Assembly (NCBI RefSeq): GCF_009674885.1
Contig: NZ_WKKA01000006.1
Location: forward strand, 1 to 64,000
Direction of reading: 5' to 3'
DNA length: 64,000 nucleotides
DNA from: Paracoccus sp. S-4012
Lineage (GTDB): Bacteria; Pseudomonadota; Alphaproteobacteria; Rhodobacterales; Rhodobacteraceae
Both the position numbers and the translations under genes were made by a program. Each line of letters opens with the position of its first letter. Positions within the stretch are counted from its first letter, which is position 1. Below the pieces are notes generated by a model that saw only the letters and a program-made list of their open reading frames with translations, was not told where the DNA came from and did no database searches. Of the stretch, positions 1 to 8,471 are shown piece by piece.

Positions 1-130
1 ACGCTGCCAGACTGGTGGTCGCCCAGGCGAGCGCAATTTGCGTCGGGTCGATTTGTCAGAACGACGCTTGTGGGTATTCATCGCAACCTCCTGGTTCAGG
101 CCGTTGCGACGACCGGTTGAATCCGCCCAA

Positions 131-466
131 TACCTGTCGATCCGCTATACGGATCGTCTCGCCGAGGCCGGGATCGAGCCGTCGGTCGGCAGCGTCGGCG
201 ACCGCTACGACAACGCTTTGGCCGAGACGATCAACGGCCTGTTCAGAGCCGAGGTGATCCACCGACGTGGACCCTGGCGCAGCGTCGAGGCCGTCGAACA
301 CGCCACCCTCGAATGGGTCGACTGGTTCAACCACCGCCGTCTTCTCGAGCCGATCGGGAGCATCCCGCCCGCCCAAGCCGAAGCGAACTTCTACGCCGCC
401 ATGGATACCCCGGTCATGGCCGCGTCGCTAAGACCAACCGGCCTCCGGGAAACCCGGTGCGGTTCA
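131..466 (+). mobile_element. 3' fragment of an IS3-family insertion sequence (end of orfB)
   Basis: The translation from about 131 gives the C-terminal third of an IS3-family OrfB integrase: YLSIRYTDRLAEAG, then SVGSVGDRYDNALAETINGL (the glutamate of ALAET is the last acid of the DDE triad), then WVDWFNHRRLLEPIG. It matches the copy at 4036-5348 closely up to the end motif ACCCGGTGCGGTTC at 452-465. Sequence before 131 does not match the other copy, so the 5' part, including the first two catalytic aspartates, is gone or lies outside the window. The frame stays open past the IS end to 550, so no native stop is visible. It cannot move by itself. Confidence 0.85.
452..465 (+). repeat. Terminal repeat of the IS3 fragment
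   Basis: ACCCGGTGCGGTTC is identical to the right-end repeat of the other IS copy (5334-5347) and is the inverse complement of its left-end repeat (4037-4050). It marks the 3' boundary of this fragment. Confidence 0.8.
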
Positions 467-598
467 ATCACGAGGTGGACACCTCCGCTTACTGCCCCAA
501 TCGCCGAGCTGGCGCTGCAAGCAGCCGCCGACGGTCCGTTTGGCTGGTGACGGGTCGGCCTGGTTGCAGAAGTGCTGGTCTTTCTTGATGGACTGCCG

Positions 599-1272
599 TC
601 AGACGGACGCGGCTCGGCCGTTGAGCCAGCGCCAGCGGGTCATGTTGTAGGCCATGTTCGCCAGCGTGATCGCCGCCTCGGCGCGCGCGATACCGATGGT
701 CCGGATTGTCAGCCGCATGCGCGCCTTCTGTCTAAGACGTGCTCCACCTTCGAGCGCAGCGCCGACCTCGCGGCGGTGGCTCGGCTGGTCCGTGTCGCCA
801 TCGCACGGCCGCGCCGCTTCTTGCGATGGATCCGGCTCATCATCCTGTGGTCCGTCAGCCAGACCTCCTTCTCGGCCGAGCGGTAGGCACTGTCTGCCCA
901 CACGTCTCTGGACGCCTTGGCACGCCGGATTAGCCCCTCGCAGACGGGCGCCGTCGCGACCTGGCGGCGGACGATCTCGTGCCTCCGGTCGATGGAGATG
1001 TGCGACTTGTAGCCGTAGCCGGGGATCGCGAGGTCGACCGGCTTCGTGCCGTCTGCGCGGGCGGTCGCATGGAATACTTGACGGTGCAGCGGCCATCGAG
1101 AGCCTTCTGCCGTGCCCTGGCAGGCTTCTCGGGCCAGATCTCGGCGGCGCTCCGGCCCGCGTTGATCTGCGCCTTCTCCGCCTCGGTGTTGCGCTGCCGC
1201 GGAGCGGCAATCAGCGTAGCGTCGAGGATCTGGCCGCCGCGCCGCAGATGCAGTGGCTGGTTCGGTAGCGGG
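599..1272 (-). pseudogene. Broken IS5-family transposase
   Basis: On the minus strand the pieces read, in order: GGQILDATLIAAPRQRNTEA (first catalytic aspartate) and AEIWPEKPARARQKALDG in one frame; DLAIPGYGYKSHISIDRR and DVWADSAYRS in a second frame; KARMRLTIRTIGIARAEAA and the C-terminal end back in another. This order is that of IS5-group DDE transposases. The first 90 or so residues are missing beyond about 1272 and at least two frameshifts break the rest, so no active enzyme can be made. TGCAGAAG at 565-572 and its inverse at 1306-1313 could be remains of terminal repeats, but eight bases is weak support. Confidence 0.75.
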
Positions 1273-1314
1273 GCTCGTCATCGTCGATAACTGAGAACAG
1301 GTCATCTTCTGCAT

Positions 1315-1805
1315 TTGTATCTACGCGGTGGTGAAGGGTGAGCGGGAAGCATTGATATCCGCCCATCGCCGGGGCGACATTAAAGATCCGGGATAGAGTT
1401 CAGAAGAAGGGCCGAGAAGCCTTTGTCGCCGCCACGACCTGGAACGCAGATCAGCCAGTTAGGCACTCGCGTGTCCGGGAACAAACGCGGGATTTGGCCC
1501 ATTCGTTCGTTTAGTTGGCGACCAAGGTAAAGCCATTGTCGAAAGAATGGACGGCAGGTCGCCAGAACCAAAGGTGCCATCGCTGAAGCGGAATTTCTTA
1601 CTGCTCGCGGAATTGCGTCGCATTCCTTCGGACCATGATATCTCATGTGGCGCGTTCTGCCGAAAGTCTTCGGGATAAACGTCAACGGCTGCCTGCCAAG
1701 CCCCAGGGGCAGCCCGCCACCGGCCGGGCCAGAAGCGGCGCCTCCAAGGGGCCGCGACGGGCAGGCCCGCCTGCGGGGACACCCAGGAACGCTCGGCGGG
1801 AGCCC
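1315..1805. other. Stretch with no recognisable gene
   Basis: No reading frame here resembles a known protein. The part from about 1380 to 1640 has more A and T and less regular codon structure than the rest of the window, which suits foreign or decayed DNA. A minus-strand frame stays open across it only as a read-through from the broken membrane protein gene at 1810-2182. Confidence 0.4.
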
Positions 1806-1809
1806 GGCC

Positions 1810-2182
1810 GGGTCCCGCGATGCGTCCGTCACGATGACGCCGAGGAACAGCGCCATTCCCGCCAGCGAAGACAGCGCGCCGAGGATCACGACGCTGATGA
1901 AGGCGCCGTTGCTGGTGAGGAGATAGGCGACCAGGCCGCCGGTCATCAGCGGAAATCCATCGCCGCGCAGCCGACCTGCGTCCAGCCAAGGCGGTAGTCC
2001 TCGCGCCGGATGCCGCGGTGATACAGGCCATCGAGGGTCATCGTCACCCAGCCGAGCAGGTTGAGGTGGGCATGGACGGGCACGCTCGAGAACTCGCCCT
2101 CAAGGCCCAGGTAGAGGCCGACGGTCACGCCGCTTAGCGCTGCGAGGCCTGAAGTAACGAAGCAGAAGCTCGCGATAGCCAT
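1810..2182 (-). pseudogene. Frameshifted small membrane protein, cytochrome-oxidase-like family
   Basis: Starting at 2182 the minus strand reads MAIASFCFVTSGLAALSGV, then VHAHLNLLGWVTMTLDGLYH, and it continues in another frame with GFPLMTGGLVAYLLTSNGAF and ILGALSSLAGMALFLGVIV. The HAHLNLLGW motif followed by paired hydrophobic helices is typical of short membrane proteins of about 130 to 150 residues that are usually labelled cytochrome-c oxidase subunit I-like; their role is unknown. Frame is lost near 1950-1960, where one base appears to be missing or added. A single sequencing error could explain this, but neighbouring genes are broken too. The gene is divergent from the regulator-hydrolase gene at 2440. 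Confidence 0.6.
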
Positions 2183-2439
2183 TTGACAACTCCCAGGGTG
2201 TTGAAGTGGTGGATGAGCGCCATGCTCGTTGTCGTGCGTGCGCCGCGGGCCGGGTGAGCGCCACTGCGCTCCAGCACGTAGCCGTCGGCTGCGGGGTTCT
2301 GTCCTTGCCGTCATGTCCGTCTCCGCTCGCGCGCGACCCGCCCCCGGAGTGCTTTTCCGTCCCCGCCGGTGGCGCGGGCGTGGTAGAAAGCGTGGTAGAG
2401 TCGACAATCAGCGTGGTTTCTGGCCGGAGTGCTTGGCCG
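2183..2439. other. Divergent intergenic region
   Basis: This lies between two outward-facing starts (2182 minus, 2440 plus), so it must hold the promoter of the fusion gene and once of the broken membrane gene. GGAG at 2425-2428 is a fair ribosome binding site for the start at 2440. The open frame extends upstream to 2206, but that extension has low-complexity composition and no domain. No clear promoter boxes or operator were seen. Confidence 0.35.
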
Positions 2440-4032
2440 ATGTCTCCGTCGCTGCGCCTCGAGGTCCTCGGCGGGCTGCGCGTCCTGCGCGGCGGGGAGC
2501 CGGCCGTGCTGCCGCCCTCCAAGAAGACCCGCGCGCTGCTGGCCTACTTGGCGCTCACGGGCCGCCCGCACCGGCGCGAGCGGCTGTGCGAGATGTTCTG
2601 GGACCTGCCCGACGATCCCCGCGGCTCGCTCCGCTGGGCGCTCAGCAAGCTGCGCCCGCTGGTCGGCGGCGAGCGCAGCCGCATCGAGGCCGACCGCGAG
2701 CGCGTGGCCCTGCCCCTTGCGGCAGAGGAGGCCGACCTGCTGGAGATCCGCCGCCTGCTGCGCCCCGGCGCCCCCGAGCCGCAGGTGGAGCGGCTGAAGG
2801 AAGTCGCCGCCACGCTGGCGCAGCCGCTGCTGGACGGGCTGGACCTGCCACAGCTCGAGATCTGGCAGGCCTGGCTGACCGCCGAGCGCGAGGAGGTCTT
2901 CCGCCTGCGCCTGGCGGTGCTCGAGCGGATCACCACCCGCTCGGAGACGGGGGACCTGGAGGCGCTGCGCTGGCTGCGTGACCGTCTCGCCGCCGACCCG
3001 CTGTCGCCCCAGGCGGTCGGGCTGCTCGCCCGCGCGCTGACGCGGCTTGGACGCACGGGCGAGGCCGAGGCGGTGGTCCGCGACTTCCGCGAGACTGCCC
3101 GCGCCGCCGGCCTGCCCGAGGCGCCCCAACTGCTCTCGGCCCCGGCGCAGCGCGCCGCCGATGCCGTGACCGCGCGCGGTCTGCTGCGCCACCAGACCAT
3201 CGGCTTCTGCGAGGCGCCCGACGGCGTGCGGATCGCCTATGCCTGCGTCGGCGACGGCCCGCCACTGGTGAAGGCCGCCAACTGGCTCAACCACCTCGAG
3301 CTCGACTGGCAAAGCCTGATCTGGGGCCGCACCTTCCAGCGGCTGGCCAGGGGGCGGACCTTCATCCGCTACGACGAGCGCGGCAACGGCCTCTCGGACT
3401 GGGAGGTGGACGAGATCGGCTTCGAAGCCTTCGTCCGCGACCTCGAGACCGTCGCCGACGCGCTGGACCTGGAGCGATTCCCGCTGCTCGGCATGTCGCA
3501 GGGCTGCGCCGTGTCCATTGCCTACGCCGTGCGCCACCCCGAGCGCGTCTCGGCCCTGATCCTGATCGGTGGCTACGCCGCGGGCTGGCGGATCGGCGCC
3601 TCCCCAGAGGAGCGCGAGCGGCGGCAAGCGGTGATGACGCTGACGCGCCTCGGCTGGGGCACCAACAACTCGGCCTATCGCCACATCTTCAGCCAGACCT
3701 TCATGCCCGACGGCACCCCCGAGGAACTGGCCTGGTTCGACGAGTTTCAACGTCAGACCACCTCGCCCGAGAACGCCGTCCGCTACCAGGACGCCTTCGG
3801 CGACATCGACGTGCGCCATCTGCTGCCCGAGGTCCGCGCGCCCACGCTGGTCCTGCACGCGCGCGGCGACGAGCGCATAACGCTCGCGCAGGGTCGGGAA
3901 GTCGCGATCGGCATCCCCGGCGCGCGCTTCGTGCCGCTCGACAGCCGCAGCCACATCATCCTCGGCCACGAGCCTGCCTGGGCCGTCTGCATGGCGGAGG
4001 TGGAGCGGTTCCTGGTGGAACAGGGGCTGTGA
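2440..4032 (+). CDS. SARP/BTAD-type regulator fused to an alpha/beta hydrolase
   Basis: This 530-residue protein has two parts. Residues 1-95 resemble the winged-helix domain of SARP-type activators (SLRLEVLGGLRVLRGGEP, then TRALLAYLALTGRPHRRERL and SLRWALSKLR). Residues 100-240 are the helical BTAD-like repeat region. From about 255 an alpha/beta hydrolase follows, with the nucleophile elbow GMSQG, an acidic HARGDERI segment and a final histidine in SRSHIILGHEP, so the triad looks complete. The start at 2440 was chosen because the SARP motif begins right after it. The hydrolase may act as a ligand sensor or a real esterase; the substrate is unknown. Its stop lies four bases before the left end of the IS3 copy, yet the end of the fold looks natural. 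It is the only intact gene between the two IS copies. Confidence 0.8.
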   Translation: MSPSLRLEVLGGLRVLRGGEPAVLPPSKKTRALLAYLALTGRPHRRERLCEMFWDLPDDPRGSLRWALSKLRPLVGGERSRIEADRERVALPLAAEEADLLEIRRLLRPGAPEPQVERLKEVAATLAQPLLDGLDLPQLEIWQAWLTAEREEVFRLRLAVLERITTRSETGDLEALRWLRDRLAADPLSPQAVGLLARALTRLGRTGEAEAVVRDFRETARAAGLPEAPQLLSAPAQRAADAVTARGLLRHQTIGFCEAPDGVRIAYACVGDGPPLVKAANWLNHLELDWQSLIWGRTFQRLARGRTFIRYDERGNGLSDWEVDEIGFEAFVRDLETVADALDLERFPLLGMSQGCAVSIAYAVRHPERVSALILIGGYAAGWRIGASPEERERRQAVMTLTRLGWGTNNSAYRHIFSQTFMPDGTPEELAWFDEFQRQTTSPENAVRYQDAFGDIDVRHLLPEVRAPTLVLHARGDERITLAQGREVAIGIPGARFVPLDSRSHIILGHEPAWAVCMAEVERFLVEQGL

Positions 4033-4036
4033 GGCC

Positions 4037-4050
4037 GAACCGCACCGGGT
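4037..4050 (+). repeat. Left terminal inverted repeat of the IS3 element
   Basis: GAACCGCACCGGGT; its exact inverse complement closes the element at 5334-5347. The similarity continues inward with mismatches (GTTTCCGGGAG against GTGTCCCCGAG). Confidence 0.85.
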
Positions 4051-4065
4051 TTCCGGGAGCCGTTT

Positions 4066-5007
4066 TGTCTTAGCGACGCGGCCATGACCGGGGTTTCCAT
4101 GGCGGCGTAGAGGTTCGCTTCGGCTTGGGCGGGCGGGATGCTCCCGATCGGTTTGAGAAGACGGCGGTGGTTGAACCAGTCGACCCATTCGAGGGTGGCG
4201 TATTCGACGGCCTCAAGGCTGCGCGAGGGTCCACGTCGGTGGATCACCTCGGCTTTGAACAGGCCGTTGATCGTCTCGGCCAAAGCGTTGTCGTAGCGGT
4301 CGCCGACGCTGCCGACCGACGGCTCGATCCCTGCCTCGGCCAGACGTTCCGTGCCGCGGACCGACAGGTATTTGGGAACCGCGGTCACGGTGATGGCCAG
4401 CCCCATCCCCTTGGCGGGGCGGCGCTCGTGGACCGCCTGCTCCAGGGCATCGAGAACGAAGCCGGCCTGCGCGGTCGAGCTGACCCGCCAGCCGACGATG
4501 CGTCGGGCATAGGCATCGATGGCGAAGGCGACATGGACGAAGCCCTTCCAGGTGGGGACACAGGTGAAGTCGCGGACCCAAAGCAGGTTCGCGCCGGCAC
4601 CCTGAACTGGCGGTTCACCTTGTCGAGCGGACGAGGCGCCGATCTGTCGGGGATCGTCGTCCGGTGCGGCTTGTCCTGATACCTCGAATGCCCATGCTCT
4701 TCATCAGCCTCGCAACCGTGCAACGGGCAATGTCGAAGCTCTCGCGGCCGAGCTGTCGCCAGACCTTGCGAACGCCGTAGACGCGCCAGTTTTCCTCGAA
4801 CACGCGACGGATTTCGGGGCGCAAGGCCGCGTCCCGGCGCGCCGGGTGCGACAGCCGCGCCGGATCAGCCCGCTTCGCCAGGTGATCGTAACAGGTGGAC
4901 AAAGCGATCGGCAGCAGCCTGCAGATCGGCTCGACCCCGTGTGTCCCTCGATGCCCGTCGATGAACGACACCATCACGCAGGCGGCGGTCGAGCGCCGCC
5001 ATAGCAA
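4066..5007 (-). pseudogene. IS3 orfB (integrase), frameshifted
   Basis: The fragments, read on the minus strand, are FIDGHRGTHGVEPICRLLP through RCTVARLMKSMGIRGI in one frame; KPHRTTIPDRSAPRPLDK in a second; and NLLWVRDFTCVPTWKGFVHV, AFAIDAYARRIVGW, DRYDNALAETINGLFKAE and WVDWFNHRRLLKPIG in a third. These cover the HTH_21-like lead and the whole rve integrase core with D, D and E. Shifts occur near 4700 and 4600. Around 4370-4400 two opposite one-base changes turn the expected HHSDRGSQ into other residues. The protein is not functional. Confidence 0.85.
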
Positions 5008-5295
5008 AATATGCTGACGCCTTGCGCAGGATCTCGTTGGCCTAGCGGAGGTCCCGGTTCTCGCGCTCGAGCGCCTTCAGCCGCTCCGCCATCTCCGTCG
5101 GAATCCCGGTCCGATGGCCGCTGTCGATCTCGGCCTTCTTCACCCATTCGTTCAGCGTCTGGGCCGCGCAGCCGATCTTCGCAGAGATCGACACGATGGC
5201 CGCCCAGCGAGAGCGGTGCTGGCCTTGGTAGTCAGCACCATCCGCACCGCACGCTCACGCATCTCGGCGCAATACTTGTTCGTCGTCTTGCTCAT
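4979..5295 (-). pseudogene. IS3 orfA (helix-turn-helix transposase subunit), broken
   Basis: The start at 5295 gives MSKTTNKYCAEMRERAVRMV, the usual OrfA opening. The frame then slips, and the next frame carries [20 protein letters not shown] and [20 protein letters not shown], the helix-turn-helix and leucine-zipper region. A TAG near 5045 replaces the CAG of the usual RQANEILRKASAYFA motif. The element is therefore disabled by a frameshift and a nonsense change. Confidence 0.8.
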
Positions 5296-5333
5296 GGGGC
5301 TTCATCCTACTCAGGAGTTGAAGCCTCGGGGAC

Positions 5334-5347
5334 ACCCGGTGCGGTTC
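5334..5347 (+). repeat. Right terminal inverted repeat of the IS3 element
   Basis: ACCCGGTGCGGTTC, the exact inverse complement of the left end at 4037-4050 and identical to the end of the other fragment at 452-465. The following A (5348) would complete the CA dinucleotide typical of IS3 ends. Confidence 0.85.
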
Positions 5348-5459
5348 ACATCGGGGTCTCCTGTGGTCCGTGGTTGAAGCGTCGAAACTCCACCTCGACC
5401 ATACACCTCGATGGCCACCTCGGGTTACACCGGCAGAGCCAGCGAAATTACACCACCTG

Positions 5460-6278
5460 CGCGGACGCTAACCCAATCCAAGGCCTGGAACCGCGGCGCG
5501 TATCTCGTGGAGGGCCTGAGACATTGCGGTGCCTGTCATACGCCTCGCAACCGTCTCGGGGGGCTCGACGGCGCCGCCAAGTTTTCGGGCGCGGAACTCG
5601 CCGCTGGCTGGTACGGTCCTGCGATGGACGAGCAGACGCCCGGTCGTTCCTTGGACAGAGGACGCGATGGTCAACTATCTGCTCGACGGCTGGGATCGGG
5701 ATCACGGCACCGCCGACGGGCCCATGACCTCGGTCGTGAACAATCTCTACACCCACTTGTCTGAAAGCGACGCCTACGCAATGGCCGAGTACGTCCTGTC
5801 CTTCCAACCTCAGCGAGACGGGCAGGCGGATCGAGAGAGCATCCGGGCCGAGGCAGAGGAACGTAACCTCTCAGGAGCCTTGCTCACAGAAGAAGAAACC
5901 GCTCGGACCGCGGATGAGCCCGTTCTGAGCCTTGGGCAGGAGGTCTTTGCTCGCGCCTGCGCCAACTGCCACCGTGCAGGGACAGACACTGTTCCGCTGG
6001 CGCTGACGACCGCCGTCAACGTCCCACATGCCGGAAACATGCTGGGTGTGACCCGCTGTGGCATCAGGCCGCCTCTCGGCGCATCGTCGCGGTCCATGCC
6101 GCCGAACCTTGCACTTACGCGAGAGGAGCTTGCAGCACTGGCCAGCTTCGTGCGCTGGCAGTTCACGGACAAGCCCGCTTGGGACAACATCGAGGATGAC
6201 CTCGACGAGGTGCTTGCCGGTGCCTACAACGCGCCGACTGGACTAGGAGAGGCGACCCCCACGGCTGCCTCGCCTTGA
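5460..6278 (+). pseudogene. Multi-haem cytochrome c of molybdenum-hydroxylase type, truncated and frameshifted
   Basis: The first part reads AWNRGAYLVEGLRHCGACHT (haem motif CGACH); the frame changes near 5625-5645 and continues with VPWTEDAMVNYLLDGWDRDH and ARACANCHRAG (haem motif CANCH), then LASFVRWQFTDKPAWDN. This matches the membrane-linked cytochrome c subunits, normally with three haems, that carry electrons from aldehyde or isoquinoline-type molybdenum hydroxylases and gluconate-type dehydrogenases. The first haem domain is missing, apparently lost at the IS insertion. No large molybdenum subunit remains here, but an XdhC maturation gene fragment lies at 7281-8123, so the two are probably remains of one cluster. 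Confidence 0.75.
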
Positions 6279-6288
6279 GAACGTGATG

Positions 6289-7272
6289 TCAGCCGCTCAG
6301 GCCGAACCGATAGACGTCCACGGGTACTCTGCCGTCCAACCCGGCGTCGCCTGCGCCTCGCGCATCGGTGCCCGCGGCTTCGGCACCCTCCGGCTGGCCG
6401 CCCTGGGCAGTATCGTCCGCGGCAGCATCCTCCACCGCGGCAGGCTGATCGGCACTCGGGGCAGCAGAGCCATCCTCTCCGGCGAGGCCTTCGGCATCGG
6501 TCGCAACTACCTCAGCATCATGGGCTCCAGCGTCTATCCCTGCCGCGTACTCGCCCTTGTCCTCCCACCCGGCGGCCATCGCAGCGTCGCGTGCGCGAGT
6601 GAACCGGTCGGCGCCCGCGCTGCTGTATTCCATGAGCGTGAGATCGCCCGAGGTATCGGCGTCAAGCCGCTGGAACTCGGTCTCGACCCCGGCAGCCTCG
6701 CGGCCTTGGCCCTCACCCATCCACTCCTCCGGTGTCAACGCGCCATCACCGTCCGCATCGAGCAGCCGGAAGAATACCACGGCCCTTGCCGCAAAGCCGT
6801 CACGGCCGAGAGATCGTATGTCCGTCTGGGACTCGTCTGCTGTGAGGAATATGAACGCACGCGCGCCCACTCCAACTGAATGTCTTCCTCGTTTCCTGTG
6901 GCGTCGAAGGCGCTCATGGCAGCATCCATGAACTCTTGGCGGCCAAGGGATCCGTTGACGAGACCCTCAAGTTCCACCTGCACACCCGAGCCGTCGAGTT
7001 CGCCGCTGCCAGTGCGCGAAACATTGCGAGGAGCCATTTCGGTGGAGCGATCCTGGTCCGCACGCAGCGAACTCTTCGGCACTCACAGCGCCGCTTGCGT
7101 CCGTATCGAGGCCACCGAATTCCTGTTCCCAAAGCGCCTCCGCCTCAGCGATCCCAAGGATGCCGTCTCCATCCGCATCGGCGAGCACGAAACCTGCCCG
7201 GCAGAAGTCGGGAGCCTCCTGGGCGATGACGGGGGCGGCAAGACTCGAGACGGCGATCGCCGCGATCAGCAT
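6289..7272 (-). pseudogene. Secreted EF-hand calcium-binding protein, frameshifted
   Basis: The minus strand from 7272 encodes a signal peptide (MLIAAIAVSSLAAPVIAQ) followed by EF-hand loops: ADADGDGILGIAEAE and LDTDASGAVSAEEF in the first frame, a REFMDAAMSAFDATG-like segment in a second frame, and LDADGDGALTPEEW and LDADTSGDLTLMEY in a third. Frame changes lie near 7065 and 6850. Similar periplasmic EF-hand proteins of about 230 residues are common in Rhodobacteraceae. The C-terminal tail after the last loop is alanine- and glycine-rich and may be read-through. Convergent with the cytochrome remnant; its start lies nine bases from the xdhC remnant. Confidence 0.7.
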
Positions 7273-7280
7273 TCACTGAA

Positions 7281-8123
7281 GAGCGTTTCTGGGGGTTTCT
7301 CTCCGGAGGCTGCGTCGAGGCCGACGTCGCACGTCATGCACGCGCAGCTTTCGCGACAGGCGAGCCATGCCGATTGACATACGGTCATGGCAGCCCGTTT
7401 TTTGATATCCGATTGCCCTGCTGAGGCCGCATCGATCTCCTCGTTGAAGTCATCCGTCCGCACGACCCAGACATCCTCACGCTCGTTGGGAGCGCGGAAG
7501 TCCGTCGTCCTTTGCGCTACCTCAGCGATGGCCGCCGCCGGCAAGTGGCCCAGCCAGTAGAGGCGGCAGGGGAAGATTGGATAGTGCGCCGCTTGTACGA
7601 GCCGCCGCAGAGGCTTGCGGTGGTGGGGAGCGATCCTTTCGCGCTGGCGATTGCCGCGGCGGGGCTCCAGCAGGGTTGGCAGGTTACGCTCATCCGTCCC
7701 AACGGTCCTTCGGTGCCTCCACCATTGGCAGTGGCATACAGCACCGCGGCTCCGGATGTCGCCTTGTCCAAACTCGCGCCTGACCCCTGGACGGCCGTTG
7801 CGGTGGCGAGCCATGACTCTGAGCTTGACCACAAGGCGCTGTACGCAGCTCTGACCTCTTCAGCGGGATATGTAGGAGTCCTGGGCTCGCGCCGGCGGCT
7901 TGAGGAACGTAGAGAACGGCTTCTCTCCGCCGGCTTGGCTCCGGGGCTGTTCGCTCGGCTGCGCGCGCCCATAGGCCTGCCAATTGCCGCCCGTTCGCCT
8001 CGGGAAATCGCGGTGGCGGTAATCGCTGAGATCCTCGACCATCGGCCAAGTTCCGTCGCCTGCTTCGAGCCGATCAGGGCCGTGGCAGCCTCTGTCTGGG
8101 AGCCGGCACCGGCATGCGACTGA
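7281..8123 (+). pseudogene. xdhC: XdhC/CoxI-family molybdenum cofactor maturation factor, 5'-truncated with an internal stop
   Basis: One frame from 7281 reads ERFWGFLSGGCVEADVARHA, then YGHGSPFFDIRLPC, a TGA at 7422, then GRIDLLVEVIRPHDPDILTL and, from about 7610, a Rossmann-like domain (LAVVGSDPFALAIAAAGLQQ and YVGVLGSRRRLEERRERLLS). XdhC proteins bind and sulfurate the molybdenum cofactor for xanthine dehydrogenase-type enzymes. The TGA falls where the family has glycine in the PCGG motif, so one base change (GGA to TGA) explains it. The first 30-50 residues are missing at the junction with the EF-hand gene. An internal start could still make the C-terminal half, but without the SGGCVE region it is unlikely to work. 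Confidence 0.8.
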
Positions 8124-8471
8124 TCGCGGTGTGCTTGCGGGATTGGATGTGGCGAGGGACGGCTATGTTGATCATTCGACATGTGGGGTGACCAAGCGCT
8201 CAAGAGCGGCGTCACGGGCAACGACATGCGTCGCGCGGGAGTTGACGGCTCTGATCGCCCGGCGCGGGCCAAGCCAGGCCTGATCGTCAGCGATCATGGA
8301 GCCGAGTTCACTCGAACGCCATGCTGGGGAGCCGCCGGCCCACCGACCCGCCACGCCGCAACCCCGCGAATTCCGGCTTCTTCCGGAACGAATGGCGGCG
8401 TGCGGCCATTGTGGGAGGGAGGGGTCGGCCGGACCGGGCCCGGCCATGAGCAGCGCGAAAGGGGAAGTTCC
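8124..8471. other. Junction region between the decayed zone and the oxidase unit
   Basis: No intact gene lies here. Bases 8230-8330 are an IS3 fossil listed separately. The 3' part must contain the promoter of the operon that starts at 8472. CCGGCTTCTTCCGG at 8373-8386 is a short near-palindrome and could be an operator, but nothing confirms it. Confidence 0.35.
8230..8330 (+). pseudogene. Short fossil of another IS3-family orfB
   Basis: One frame gives VARELTALIARRG. Two bases later another frame gives KPGLIVSDHGAEFT, and a third gives NAMLG. Joined, these match the middle of IS3-type integrases around the second catalytic aspartate (IVSDNGTEFTS in typical members). Only about 100 bases are left. 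It belongs to a different IS3 subgroup than the element at 4036-5348, which has HHSDRGSQ at this position. Confidence 0.6.

Larger units (their letters stand above)
4036..5348 (-). mobile_element. IS3-family insertion sequence, full length but inactive
   Basis: About 1.3 kb bounded by perfect 14-base inverted ends, GAACCGCACCGGGT at 4037-4050 and its complement at 5334-5347. It carries orfA and orfB on the minus strand in the usual IS3 order. Both genes are broken by frameshifts and orfA also by a stop, so it is not autonomous. No target duplication is visible (flanks GGC and CAT), which fits an old insertion or later recombination. It sits directly after the fusion gene and has removed the 5' end of a cytochrome c gene on its right. 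Confidence 0.88.

Noticed and set aside
565..1313. TGCAGAAG pair as IS5 terminal repeats
   Set aside because: Only eight bases match and IS5 ends are usually longer; kept only as a remark in the pseudogene entry.
2311..4188. Minus-strand open frame of 625 codons
   Set aside because: Antisense of the regulator-hydrolase gene, running on into the IS end.
5460..7272. Programmed frameshifting in the cytochrome c and EF-hand genes
   Set aside because: No slippery heptamer or supporting structure stands out at the shift points, and both genes lie in a zone with other plain defects.
7422..7424. TGA in xdhC as a selenocysteine codon
   Set aside because: The family has glycine at this place and no stem-loop fitting a selenocysteine element was seen just after it. 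The 5' end of the gene is missing as well.
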